DNA of 58,643 nucleotides from Thalassococcus profundi. GTDB lineage: Bacteria > Pseudomonadota > Alphaproteobacteria > Rhodobacterales > Rhodobacteraceae. The stretch's first letter is position 1. The number at the start of each line of letters is the position of its first letter. Where the stretch lies: NCBI RefSeq assembly GCF_003344785.1, contig NZ_QPMK01000011.1, positions 1 to 58,643 of the forward strand. The letters run 5' to 3'. The notes under the pieces are model-generated. The model was not told the DNA's origin. It did not search any database and was given only the letters and a program-made list of their open reading frames with translations. Shown here one piece after another: positions 36,601 to 44,715 of the stretch. Position numbers and translations under genes: made by a program.

Positions 36601-38400
36601 CGACACAGTGCTGGTGTTGCCCGCCGCATCCGTGGCCGTGACCACCACCTCGGTGGCATAGGTCCCGGTCGCCAGATCGCCCGGACCGAAGGTCACCGAC
36701 CAGTTGCCCGTGGCATCGACCGTCGCGTCGAGCGACGTGCCGCCGACGGTCACCACGACCGTCGATCCCGGCTGCGTCGTGCCGCTGAAATCGGTGCCGC
36801 CGGCGTGCTCCTCGGCGTTGACGATATCGTCGCCCTGGATGGCGTCACCCGACAGGGTCACCGTGCTGATCGTGTCGACCTCGACCTGCGACGTGGCCTG
36901 GCTGGTGTTGCCCGCCGCATCGACGGTGCTGGCGCTGATATCCGCCATGTATTCGCCGCCGGCGAAATCGCCCGACCCCACAGTAACCGTCCAGATGCCC
37001 TCTGCATCCGTGGTCACCTCGTGGGTGACGTCGCCGAAGACGACGGACACCACCGCGCCGGCATTGGACGTGCCGGTGATTTCGAAGCCGGCATCGGCAT
37101 CGGCACCGTTGATCAGGTTGTCGGCCCCGACCGGATCGATGGTCAGCGGATGCGGCACGGTGTCGATATCGACCGCGTCGGAAATCACGGTCTGGTTGCC
37201 AAAATCATCCGTGGCGATGATTTGGATCGCCTCGGAATACTCGCCTTCGGGGAGGACCGTGGAATCGAAGCTGATCGACCAGGCGCCGCCTTCCGAGACC
37301 ACCGCATCGTAGCTCGTCCCGTCGACGACGACGACGACTGTCGCCCCCGGCTCGACGGTTCCGGTGATCGTGGCGCCATCGCTGTGATCTTCGGCATTGA
37401 CGATGTCACCGGTGGACTGCGTACCGCTGTCCACGTCGCAATTCGGCGGCGTCGTGTCGATGGTGATGGTGGGACCAGTCAATTCCGTCTCGGTCCCGTC
37501 GGGATCGGTCACGAACACCTCGATCGGATAGGACCCGTCGACCGGGAAGCTCTCGTTCTCGAAGTCGATGCTCCAGCCGCCGTCCGGATCGACGATGCCA
37601 GACCCGGTTTCTTCGCCGATGGTCACGACCACTTCGGAGCCGGGCTCCCCCGTTCCGCCGACCGTAATGACAGGCTCATCCCCGCCACCGATGCTGACGT
37701 TGCCATCGGGTGTGACGATCTGCGGCACCGCCGGTCCACCGCCTCCACCGCCGGACCCGGTGCCGTCGCCGCCACCGCCGCCGTTGCCATTTTCGCCGCC
37801 GCTGCCGCCATCACCGGTCCCAACGCCATGGGTGTCGTCGTCGCCATTGCCACCGCCGCCACTGCCACCGCCGCCCGCGGCACCCAGCAAAGCCGCACCG
37901 GCCAGCGCGGCGCCTCCCGCAGCTCCCGCGGTCCCCAGCCCGCCAAGGCCCAGCAGCCCCGCCGCCAGCATGCTGACCTCTTCGTCCTCGGCAGGCGCCG
38001 CCTCGGCCAGCACCTCGGGCCGATCCATGAAGATCAGTTCGTCCGACGGGCTCCACTTGCCCCAGGCTTCGGTCGGGCCGTAGCCGGCATACAGCGTTCC
38101 GCCTTCCGCCGCTTCGAAGGTCACCTCGTTGAGCACGCCGTCGGCGCTGAGAAACAGCCTGTTCGCCGCCTCGCCGGCATCGGCGAAATACCCTTCGATC
38201 ACGATCACCCGGCCATCCGCCAGGGTGATCAGCAGATCATCGCCAGCCCGGTCGTATCCACGCAGATCGCTTTGCCGCAGGTTCAGGGAAATTTCTTCGC
38301 CGTTGCCCGCCGGGATCGTGGACCCCTGCTCTGCGCCGCCGACGGAACCGTAATGGGTTGCGCCCGCACGTGTACGGGCTACGAAATCAATCGCATTCAT
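33661..38400 (-). CDS. Giant repetitive adhesin (BapA/LapA-like)
   Basis: A 1579-residue surface adhesin. Residues 1-130 match the BapA-type N-terminal domain (LRQSDLRGYDRAGDDLLITL, then RVIVIEGYFADAG). Residues 145-175 are hydrophobic Ala/Gly/Leu and 176-222 a Gly-rich linker. About twelve Ig-like repeats of ~97 residues follow (about 225-1410), each ending in VDT or IDT and most opening with GDDIVNAAERADG-like text, then GTTEPGGSVTVT and GNWSVTF. The last ~170 residues lack repeats and end with a hydrophobic TNVVI, like a type I secretion signal. There is no Sec signal peptide and no RTX nonapeptides. It is the first gene of the secretion operon. Confidence 0.93.
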   Translation of the reverse strand: MNAIDFVARTRAGATHYGSVGGAEQGSTIPAGNGEEISLNLRQSDLRGYDRAGDDLLITLADGRVIVIEGYFADAGEAANRLFLSADGVLNEVTFEAAEGGTLYAGYGPTEAWGKWSPSDELIFMDRPEVLAEAAPAEDEEVSMLAAGLLGLGGLGTAGAAGGAALAGAALLGAAGGGGSGGGGNGDDDTHGVGTGDGGSGGENGNGGGGGDGTGSGGGGGGPAVPQIVTPDGNVSIGGGDEPVITVGGTGEPGSEVVVTIGEETGSGIVDPDGGWSIDFENESFPVDGSYPIEVFVTDPDGTETELTGPTITIDTTPPNCDVDSGTQSTGDIVNAEDHSDGATITGTVEPGATVVVVVDGTSYDAVVSEGGAWSISFDSTVLPEGEYSEAIQIIATDDFGNQTVISDAVDIDTVPHPLTIDPVGADNLINGADADAGFEITGTSNAGAVVSVVFGDVTHEVTTDAEGIWTVTVGSGDFAGGEYMADISASTVDAAGNTSQATSQVEVDTISTVTLSGDAIQGDDIVNAEEHAGGTDFSGTTQPGSTVVVTVGGTSLDATVDATGNWSVTFGPGDLATGTYATEVVVTATDAAGNTSTVSQAFRVDTEIGGSIDANTAGDGVINAAEAAAGVEITGSAEAGASVTVSFQSVDYTTTASEAGTWSVTVPTGGIAAGVYDATITMTAQDAAGNSYTESATVQVDTTASVTFDHASVGGDGTVNAAERDGGVALTGTAQAGSSVAIELAGTTHTTTAQSDGSWSVTVAAADLPAGSRDVTATVTAETAAGNSATTSGTFRVDTEGFVDFDAIAVEGDDIVNAAERADGVTLTGISEPGSSVEVSIGGVTRPATVAASGAWSVTFGANEIPQGTQSVTATATATDAAGNVSSATDSFAVDTETSVSIDTAAVEGDGTVNAAERADGVTLTGEAEPGSTVLVQMGGATRPATVAADGSWSATFSANEVPTGERAVPVTATATDAAGNSSTASGSVDIDTLVRNFAITSTPGGSDGVINAAEAAQGLTLTGTTEPGGTVTLTLDGVSRPATVAADGSWSVTFGASELPSGERSVTLTASSTDAAGNTEVLTQSVAIDTEAGTLTISPDPVEGDDIINAAERADGVTLTGTSEPGQMVEVTLDGVTHSVRTDSTGIWRATYAAGEITPGTHEAQITATITDPAGNTLTRTDSVRVDTEVLNFGVSGAAVEGDDVVNAAEASDGLVLTGTTEPGGSVTVTFEGTARAASVDAAGNWTASFTAAEIPAGQYDALVAVATTDAAGNTASTTTGFRVDTLVDRLAMSDDPVTADNVVNAAEAAQGVTLAGVVEAGSQVDVTIGGVVHAAAVDAMGNWSVDIPPASIPAGTSDAPILIEATDAAGNTRAITESLSVDTDPPVSVNVESYTRDHTGLRGISIALTDDTVDVGHVVDGPGGVQVDPVSFASYDLSALGETSLGFTQNVPDGSHLVITATDDAGNTTGTYLVVDDTTTSVVDMSGAATLGQFQIETIDLQFAEDSELTITEAQLLALSSHSDTVTVTGGGDDTVTITGATLTGTTTDETGQGFNIYSLGEGTVRIEDDITNVVI

Positions 38401-38842
38401 GATAACACCGCTCTACCTCGTGGCAGCATTTTCGCCGCCTTGTTAATTTGCCGCAGAAATACCGCAATCGATTGTCTTTCGCCAGAGATTTTAGGTAGAC
38501 GATCTGATTTTTTGCCCTAGGGGCGGTGCAAATATATCGCGTATCCGTCGCAGCCAGGCACAATTAGTTGATATTCTTTCAAGGACTTATGCCCACCCGC
38601 TTCGCAAGTCTTGCGCCCTCGGTCGCCGCCCGGACACGCGGCGGGCGGTTCCGGACTGACTCGGTCGCGCCCCAACGCTCCGCCGCTTTTGCCGGACAAG
38701 GGATTGCCGTTTTCGGCTCTTGCCACTTGACGCGCGCGCCCGAACCGGGTCCGGCTGGATGCACCTTTGGCGCGCGCGGCGGCTCCGCCCGCCAGAGGCA
38801 CACGTCAGCCGGGCGTGCCACCCGACGCAGGAGCAGATGCCG
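38401..38842. other. Intergenic region upstream of the adhesin
   Basis: A 442-base divergent region between the adhesin (minus) and an aldo/keto reductase (plus). The 180 bases next to the adhesin are markedly AT-rich for this window (TTGTTAATTTGCC, AGATTTTAGGTAG, CAAATATATCG), so a regulated promoter is likely there. The half next to the reductase is GC-rich. No gene, tRNA or known operator was recognised. Confidence 0.5.
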
Positions 38843-39733
38843 ATGGAGCGGATTTCCCTGACCCCCGATCTGAGCCTCAGCCGCATCGTCTACGGCCTGT
38901 GGCGGCTCGGCGACTCCGATGACACCGCCCCCGAGCGCGTGCGCGACAAGATCGCCGCCTGTCTCGACCAGGGCATCTCCAGCATGGATCTCGCGGATAT
39001 CTACGGCGGCTACACGACCGAAGGCGTGTTCGGCGATGCGCTGACCCCGGACCTGCGCGCGCGCATGGAGATCGTCACGAAATGCGACATCGTGGCCCCC
39101 GAGGGTCGGCATGCCGCGGCGCGGGTCAAACATTACGACACGTCCCGAGCGCATATCTTCGCCTCGGTCGATCACTCCCTGCGCGTGATGCGCTGCGAGG
39201 TGATCGACCTCCTGCTCCTGCACCGGCCCGATCCGCTGATGGACCCGCAGGAAACCGGCGCGGCGCTGGACGACCTCGTGACCGCGGGAAAGGTCCGCGC
39301 GGTCGGCGTGTCGAACTTCCGGCCCTGGGACTGGTCTCTGCTGCAATCGGCGATGACGACCCCGCTCTGCACCAACCAGATCGAGATTTCGTTGCTGGAA
39401 CTTTCGTCCCTGACCAACGGCGACCTGGCCTTCATGCAGGAACGTCGCATTCCGCCGATGGCCTGGTCGCCGCTGGGCGGCGGCGACCTTTTCTTCGACA
39501 CACGGCACGCGGCGCTGCGCCAGACGCTTGAACGCATCGGCGCGGACCAGGGGGTCGACGAAACGGCGGTGGCCATCGCCTGGCTCTTGGCCCATCCGGC
39601 CCGCATCCTACCTGTGCTCGGCACCAACAACCCGGACCGCATCGGACGTATCGGCGACGCCGCCAAGGTCAGCCTTGACCGGCAGGACTGGTTCGAGGTC
39701 TATAGCCACGCCCTCGGCCAAGAGGTCGACTGA
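38843..39733 (+). CDS. Aldo/keto reductase (YdhF-like)
   Basis: A 296-residue NADPH-dependent oxidoreductase with a TIM barrel. The tetrad is Asp and Tyr in MDLADIYGGY, Lys in VTKCDI and His in LLLHRPDP; SNFRPWDW and the Asn in CTNQIEISLLE complete the family pattern. It is closest in layout to E. coli YdhF. The substrate is unknown. Two ATGs lie six bases apart: 38843 has AGGAG nine bases upstream and is preferred over 38837, where the spacing is only three. Confidence 0.9.
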   Translation: MERISLTPDLSLSRIVYGLWRLGDSDDTAPERVRDKIAACLDQGISSMDLADIYGGYTTEGVFGDALTPDLRARMEIVTKCDIVAPEGRHAAARVKHYDTSRAHIFASVDHSLRVMRCEVIDLLLLHRPDPLMDPQETGAALDDLVTAGKVRAVGVSNFRPWDWSLLQSAMTTPLCTNQIEISLLELSSLTNGDLAFMQERRIPPMAWSPLGGGDLFFDTRHAALRQTLERIGADQGVDETAVAIAWLLAHPARILPVLGTNNPDRIGRIGDAAKVSLDRQDWFEVYSHALGQEVD

Positions 39734-39772
39734 TCGCCGGGGCGCCTTGTACCGCGACACGAAAGGTCATCC

Positions 39773-40279
39773 GTGACAGCACCCGAACAGCATTTCGACC
39801 CCGCATCCCATGACAGCCGCGCCTTCCGCGACGCGCTGGGGCGGTTCGGCACCGGCGTCACCGTTGTCACCTGCGCCACGCCCGACGGTCCGCTGGGCAT
39901 CACCGCCAACAGCTTTGCCAGCGTGTCGCTCGACCCGCCGCTGGTGCTCTGGGCGCCCGCCAAGGCGTCGTCGCGCTATCCGTTCTACTCCGCCGCCGAT
40001 CATTTCGCGATCCACGTAATGGGTGCGGAGCAATCGGCGCTCTGCACGGGGTTCGCGCGCAGCGGCGATGCCTTCGACCGCTTCGACTGGGAGGAAAGCG
40101 AAAGCGGCGTGCCCCTGCTGGGGGGCTGCCTCGCGCGGTTCGAATGCACCCGCACCGCCGAACACGATGCCGGAGACCACACGATCATCGTCGCCCGCGT
40201 CACCCGGGTCAGCACCCGCGCCGGCGAGCCACTGCTGTTCTTCGGCGGCAGCTACGGCGGCTTTGCCCCGACGGATTGA
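39773..40279 (+). CDS. Flavin reductase-like (FMN-binding split barrel) protein
   Basis: A 168-residue protein of the flavin reductase family. The signature GRFGTGVTVVTCATPDGPLG then GITANSFASVSLDPPLVLW is complete, and GDHTIIVARV with LLFFGGSYG ends the barrel. Such proteins reduce FMN or FAD with NAD(P)H, often for a two-component monooxygenase, but no oxygenase gene is nearby. It follows the aldo/keto reductase by 39 bases on the same strand, so the two may be co-transcribed. Confidence 0.9.
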   Translation: MTAPEQHFDPASHDSRAFRDALGRFGTGVTVVTCATPDGPLGITANSFASVSLDPPLVLWAPAKASSRYPFYSAADHFAIHVMGAEQSALCTGFARSGDAFDRFDWEESESGVPLLGGCLARFECTRTAEHDAGDHTIIVARVTRVSTRAGEPLLFFGGSYGGFAPTD

Positions 40280-40405
40280 GTCCCGCAGACGTCCGCACGG
40301 GCGGATAAGGGCGCGCCGCGGCAGCACCCCCTATACATCCGCGTCAAGACGGACTAGGGCAGCGCCTTGGCCGACCGACCGGCCGCGACACTTCTCAAGG
40401 CTGCC

Positions 40406-42514
40406 ATGATCCAGACCCTCGCCGACGCCCTGGCCGAAAAAGGCTACGATACGCTCACCCCGGTGCAGGAGGCGGTGACCGATCCCGCGCTTGCGGGCCG
40501 CGACATGCTGGTCTCGGCGCAGACCGGATCTGGCAAGACAGTGGGCTTCGGCCTCGCCATCGCCGACACGCTGCTGGACGGCGCAGAGCATATGGGTCCC
40601 GCCGCCGCCCCGCTGGCGCTGATCGTGGCCCCCACCCGCGAACTGGCCTTCCAGGTCATGCGCGAGATCACCTGGCTCTACGCCCGCACCGGGGCCGTCG
40701 TCGCCACCTGCGTCGGCGGCATGGACATGCGCGGCGAAAAGCGCAGCCTCGAACGCGGCGCGCATATCGTGGTGGGCACGCCGGGCCGCCTGCGCGACCA
40801 CATCCAGCGCGGATCTCTGGACCTCGGGTCCATCCGTGCCGTGGTGCTGGACGAGGCCGACGAGATGCTCGACCTCGGCTTTCGCGAAGACCTCGAATTC
40901 ATGCTCTCCGCCGCGCCCGAAGACCGGCGCACGCTGATGTTCTCGGCCACCGTTCCCAAGATGATCGCGACGCTGGCGCAGACCTACCAGACCGACGCCG
41001 CACGGGTGAACACCGCCACCGGCGCGTCGCAGCATGCCGACATCACCTACCAGGCGTTGAACGTCGCCCAGCACGACGTCGAACACGCGGTGATCAACCT
41101 GCTTCTGTTTCATGACGCGCAGAACGCCATCGTCTTCGCCAACACCCGCGCCATGGTCGCGCGGCTGACCGCCCGCCTGGCCAACCGCGGCTTTGCCGTG
41201 GTGTCGCTGTCCGGCGAGTTGTCGCAGTCCGAACGCACCCACGCGCTGCAAGCCATGCGCGACGGTCGCGCCCGCGTCTGCGTCGCGACCGACGTCGCCG
41301 CCCGCGGCATCGACCTGCCCAACCTCGATCTCGTGGTGCATGCGGAACTGCCCAGCAACTCCGAAACACTGCTGCACCGCTCGGGCCGGACAGGGCGCGC
41401 CGGGCGCAAGGGCCTGTCGGCGCTGATCGTGCCGCCCAAGGTCCGGTCTAAGGCCACGCGCCTGCTGAAATTCGCCAAGCTCACCGCCGACTGGACCGTG
41501 CCGCCCTCGGTCGACGACATCGCCCGGCGCGAGGAAGAGCGGCTCATGAACGATCCCGCCTGGACCGAAGCCCCGTCCGAGGCCGAAGCCGCCTTTGCCG
41601 CCAAGCTCACCGAGCGGTTCACGCCCGACCAGATCGCCGCCGCCTATCTGCGGCTCTACCAGTCCCGCCGCTCCGCGCCCGAGGACCTGTCGCCGCCTGA
41701 CGCGCGGGAAGCAAAGCCCGAGCGCAAACCACGCGACTTCGGCCCCTCGGTCTGGTTCCGCCTGTCGGTGGGCCGCAACGACCGGGCCGAGCCGCGCTGG
41801 CTGCTGCCACTGCTCTGCCGCGCGGGCAATATCGACAAGGACGCGCTTGGCGCGATCCGCATCCAGGACGACGAAAGTTTCGTCGAACTGTCGGCTGATG
41901 CGCTGGACCGCTTCACCACCGCCACCGCATCGGGCACGCTCGAGGACGGCATCACCCTGACCCGGCTCGACACCGCGCCCGATCTCGCCGCGCCGCCGCG
42001 CCGCGCGCCGAAAGGCGACACGCCCCGGCGCGAAGGGCCGAAACCACATCGCGGCAAACCGCGCCACCCCGACCACGGTCACGCAACGAAGCCTGCAGAT
42101 GCGGCACCTTCAAGCAAGCCCGCCAATGTCGCGCCCGCGCAGCCGACTCCGGTCGCCACAGAACCCAAACCCGCCGCAAAATCGGCACCGCGCAAATCCG
42201 GCGCTGCACATCCGGCGCCGAAGACCGAGGCGAAGTATTCCAAGCCCGGCAAGAAGCCCTTCGAAAAGTCCGGCAAGGCCCCGGGCGGTCCCGGCGGCAA
42301 GGGCAAACCGCCGTCGAAAGGCAAACCCTGGGACGCCAAGGGCAAACCCGGTGCCGCGAAATCTTCCGGGCCGAGAACCACGGCATCCGAAAAACCGAAA
42401 CCCAAGGCGTCCGACACCTCCAAACGCTTTACCCCGCCGGGCAGCAAAGCCGGCGGCGGTTCGAAACGCCCTTCCCGGCCGGGCGGCACCGAGGCGCCGC
42501 GTCGCAGGAAGTAA
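40406..42514 (+). CDS. DEAD-box RNA helicase with DbpA-type RNA-binding domain and basic tail
   Basis: A helicase of about 702 residues. It has the Q motif (YDTLTPVQEA), motif I AQTGSGKT, Ia PTRELAFQ, II VLDEADEMLD, III SATVPK, and V/VI ATDVAARGIDL and HRSGRTGRAGR. After the core, about residues 445-535, lies an RNA-binding domain of the DbpA type (FRLSVGRNDRAEPRWLLPLL). The last ~160 residues are Lys/Pro/Ala/Gly-rich and disordered, as in CsdA/DeaD-like proteins of this group. It probably acts in ribosome assembly or RNA turnover. The start ATG 40406 (AAGG upstream) is preferred to an in-frame TTG at 40367. Confidence 0.92.
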   Translation: MIQTLADALAEKGYDTLTPVQEAVTDPALAGRDMLVSAQTGSGKTVGFGLAIADTLLDGAEHMGPAAAPLALIVAPTRELAFQVMREITWLYARTGAVVATCVGGMDMRGEKRSLERGAHIVVGTPGRLRDHIQRGSLDLGSIRAVVLDEADEMLDLGFREDLEFMLSAAPEDRRTLMFSATVPKMIATLAQTYQTDAARVNTATGASQHADITYQALNVAQHDVEHAVINLLLFHDAQNAIVFANTRAMVARLTARLANRGFAVVSLSGELSQSERTHALQAMRDGRARVCVATDVAARGIDLPNLDLVVHAELPSNSETLLHRSGRTGRAGRKGLSALIVPPKVRSKATRLLKFAKLTADWTVPPSVDDIARREEERLMNDPAWTEAPSEAEAAFAAKLTERFTPDQIAAAYLRLYQSRRSAPEDLSPPDAREAKPERKPRDFGPSVWFRLSVGRNDRAEPRWLLPLLCRAGNIDKDALGAIRIQDDESFVELSADALDRFTTATASGTLEDGITLTRLDTAPDLAAPPRRAPKGDTPRREGPKPHRGKPRHPDHGHATKPADAAPSSKPANVAPAQPTPVATEPKPAAKSAPRKSGAAHPAPKTEAKYSKPGKKPFEKSGKAPGGPGGKGKPPSKGKPWDAKGKPGAAKSSGPRTTASEKPKPKASDTSKRFTPPGSKAGGGSKRPSRPGGTEAPRRRK

Positions 42515-42538
42515 GCGTTGCTGCAGCCTCGCTCCGGC

Positions 42539-43267
42539 TTACATCAACGGACGTGTCGGCAGCTCCGGGTTCTCGATCAGGGCCAGCTCTTCCAGCCGCG
42601 CAAGGTTCGGCACGGACAATTTGCCGTCCGACCATGTGGCCAACTGCCGTTCGCGGAGCTTCGCCAAGGTCTTGTTGGTGTGAACGAGCGACAGTCCAAG
42701 CGCATCCGCGAGGTCCTGCTGGCGATAGGGCAGCCGCACGAGGTCCCCCGCCGCGGGTGTGGTCGCCTTCAAACGGCGGAAAATGCGGGCCAAAGCCCAC
42801 GACATACGCTCCAGCGCGGACTTCTGGCCCACCGACGTAAGCGCCTCGCCCAGAAACCGTTCTTCCGTTGCGGCAAGCCAGGCCAGGTCAAAGCCGCGAT
42901 CCGGAATTGTCCGGAACAGGGACCACAGTTCCTTCCGGTCGAAAACGCAAAGTTTCATCGCGGTGGTCGCTTCGACGGAATGCGTCATCTCTTTCATGAC
43001 GCCAGCCTGCAAGCCAAGGAAATCTCCCGGAAAAACAAAGGAAATCACCTGTCGGCTGCCGTTTTCCAGAAGCTTGTAGCGCAGCCCCATGCCGCTGAGC
43101 GCCGTATAAAGCTGCGGCGCGTTCGACCCTTCCGACAAAAGTGGGGTGCCCGGCTCGACCTCCATCTCGCCGACCTTGAAACGCTGCATGAATTCCAGCG
43201 TCTCGGAACTCATCTTGTGAAAGAGATCGGACTTGCGCAGCGGACAATTTATACATTTGACGGACAT
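42539..43267 (-). CDS. Crp/Fnr-family transcriptional regulator
   Basis: A 242-residue regulator. The N-terminal cyclic-nucleotide-binding-like barrel spans about 10-130 (VEPGTPLLSEGS, then FVFPGDFLGLQAG). The C-terminal winged helix includes RQQDLADALGLSLVHTNKTLAKL. The N-terminus carries a CxxC pair (KCINCPLR, Cys5 and Cys8), but not the four Cys of classical FNR, so an oxygen-sensing iron-sulfur cluster of the FNR type is not supported. It is divergent from a pseudo-receiver gene at 43371, with an FNR-like palindrome between them. Confidence 0.9.
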   Translation of the reverse strand: MSVKCINCPLRKSDLFHKMSSETLEFMQRFKVGEMEVEPGTPLLSEGSNAPQLYTALSGMGLRYKLLENGSRQVISFVFPGDFLGLQAGVMKEMTHSVEATTAMKLCVFDRKELWSLFRTIPDRGFDLAWLAATEERFLGEALTSVGQKSALERMSWALARIFRRLKATTPAAGDLVRLPYRQQDLADALGLSLVHTNKTLAKLRERQLATWSDGKLSVPNLARLEELALIENPELPTRPLM

Positions 43268-43338
43268 AATACCCTCTTCCTATGTCCTAGTTTAATGCCT
43301 GCTGACGCAGTTCTGTTCCATATGAACCATGGCAACAG

Positions 43339-43352
43339 TTGAATCGATTCAG
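43339..43352. promoter_or_regulatory. FNR/CRP-like palindrome TTGAATCGATTCAG
   Basis: The half-sites TTGA and TCA are in the right phase for a Crp/Fnr-family box (TTGA-N6-TCAG), and the inner 12 bases TGAATCGATTCA are a perfect palindrome. It lies about 19 bases before the pseudo-receiver start and in the gap with a divergent Crp/Fnr gene. That makes self- or neighbour-regulation plausible. Confidence 0.5.
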
Positions 43353-43370
43353 ATACCGAAGGGAAATCAC

Positions 43371-43739
43371 ATGACGCACCGCCAGGGGCGGTCTTTCGCC
43401 GTCGTGTGCGCGGAGCCTTTCGTGGGCGAGGACGCCGCCGAAGCGATCGTCGCGGTTTATCCCGATGCGCAGGTCAAGCTGGTACAGTCCCTCGACGATG
43501 CCGCCGCTTACCTCGCCGAAAGCGAGGATGTCGGTGGGGCCGTCGTGATTTCTCCGCGCCAGGATATCAGCCGTTCGGGCCTTGCCCTGCAACTGGCGAC
43601 CTGGGATGCGCCGCTGTTCGTGATCACCAACAAACCGGACGTCCTGGGCGACATGCCCTGCCGTATTTGGCTCGCCAAGCAGCCCTTTACCAACGAAACC
43701 ATCGCGGAACTTCTCAGGTCCGGAGAGATGGGCGTCTGA
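43371..43739 (+). CDS. Degenerate receiver-like protein (pseudo-receiver)
   Basis: A 122-residue protein with the strand/helix rhythm of a response regulator receiver. Strand 1 is FAVVCAEP, with an acidic residue where the Asp pair normally is. Strand 3 is GAVVISPRQDISRSG, with Ser at the usual phospho-Asp site. Strand 4 is APLFVITNKPD, with the Thr of the switch. Strand 5 is IWLAKQPFTNETIAELL, with the conserved Lys then Pro. The phospho-acceptor Asp is missing, so it is probably not phosphorylated and may act by protein contact. There is no output domain. The ATG 43371 has AAGGGA seven bases upstream. Confidence 0.6.
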   Translation: MTHRQGRSFAVVCAEPFVGEDAAEAIVAVYPDAQVKLVQSLDDAAAYLAESEDVGGAVVISPRQDISRSGLALQLATWDAPLFVITNKPDVLGDMPCRIWLAKQPFTNETIAELLRSGEMGV

Positions 43740-43802
43740 TGGGACGTTCCAAGCAGGTGCGAAGCGCCGCATAGGATACCGCAACGCGCCTTGCCCCCTG
43801 CG

Positions 43803-44261
43803 TCAGGAGGCCTTGAGCAGCTTGGCGATGCCCGGCTGCTTGCGCGGTCTCTTGGCCAACCCCTTCAGCAATTCGGACAGGTCGGGTTCATCCACCTGCT
43901 TTGCCGCCGCTTTCGCGGAAAACCATTTGCGCCGCCGCTCGCCTCGCTCTTTCCAGGTCTTCAAAAGTTTTTCGACCATCATCGGATAGACCCGCACACG
44001 GCACGGCACGATCTGCCCGTCATCCATGATCTTGGGATAGCGGTAGGTTCCCAGCAGTTCATTCGAGATATAGCCCTTCGCGCCCGCTTCCTCGAGCGCT
44101 TCGATCTCGGCGGCGGCCCAGGGTTTGTAGCCGTCCATCGTCCATCCCTTGGGCATCACCCAACGGCCGGTGTCCCGCGACGTGATCAAAAGGATCTGCA
44201 GGTCGTCACGCTTGCTCCAGCGAATGGGCAAAGCTGCGATCTGTTCTCCGGTTTCAGGCAT
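43803..44261 (-). CDS. NUDIX hydrolase (DIPP-like), catalytic Arg replaced
   Basis: A 152-residue NUDIX protein. It begins MPETGEQIAALPIRW as in small diphosphoinositol-phosphatase-like NUDIX proteins. MPKGWTMDG is the usual entry to the box, followed by the helix AAAEIEALEEAGAKG. In the REx2EE core the Arg is Ile53, while Glu54, Glu57 and Glu58 are kept, so metal binding may persist. The tail is basic (KRPRKQPGIAKLLKAS). The start ATG 44261 is used because the preceding in-frame 25 residues do not fit the family. It is divergent from the tail sheath gene across about 450 bases. Confidence 0.82.
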   Translation of the reverse strand: MPETGEQIAALPIRWSKRDDLQILLITSRDTGRWVMPKGWTMDGYKPWAAAEIEALEEAGAKGYISNELLGTYRYPKIMDDGQIVPCRVRVYPMMVEKLLKTWKERGERRRKWFSAKAAAKQVDEPDLSELLKGLAKRPRKQPGIAKLLKAS

Positions 44262-44715
44262 TGCAGTCCATTTTTCTGTTATGTTCTTTCGACCTGCTGC
44301 GTCTGGATATGGTATAGCATCCGCAATAAAACGCAAGGAGCAGTAAATTTGTGGATAACTTTTAAACCCTAAATCGGGCTGGTTAGGACAATATGAATTT
44401 TTCCATCAACCTTCGTGCATCACCCAATACCGGATAAACGCCCCTGACGCGAAGATTGTTCCGGCGTTTCCTGGCATCACCTTGATCGGATGTGCGACCT
44501 GTGGAACAGTCTTGCAAGCCATGCCGCTCAAAATGAGGCAATATGCGGCGTGCTTTTTTCAACTCGCTGTTTTCGCTTTAACACGTTTTTGGATTTCACG
44601 CACAATTTCCCGGCGCAAACGGACGTCCGCCAGAGAGCTCAGGCGCAAGGCACACCGGACACGTCGACCTCTGCCCCACGTCCTGAGGAAAAGCTATTCA
44701 ATTATCGAGAGTCGC
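44262..44715. other. Intergenic region upstream of the tail sheath gene
   Basis: A 454-base divergent region. It is AT-rich compared with the window (TGGATAACTTTTAAACCCT, CAATATGAATTTTTCC) and should hold the promoters of the NUDIX and sheath genes. A plus-strand frame is open from 44482 into the sheath gene but is Arg-rich and without family similarity. No tRNA or small RNA was recognised. Confidence 0.5.

Noticed and set aside
36151-38520. Long plus-strand open frame opposite the adhesin
   Set aside because: Shadow of the repetitive adhesin; it mirrors the repeat period and has Arg/His-rich composition.
38517-38801. Minus-strand open frame upstream of the adhesin
   Set aside because: No ribosome site and low-complexity Gly/Arg text; better read as promoter and leader DNA.
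40139-40160. GGTTCGAAT motif as a tRNA T-loop
   Set aside because: It lies inside the flavin reductase reading frame and no cloverleaf can be drawn around it.
44482-44715. 78-residue N-terminal extension of the sheath protein
   Set aside because: The extension is Arg-rich with no similarity, while the sheath family begins exactly at MTTYKTPGVY.
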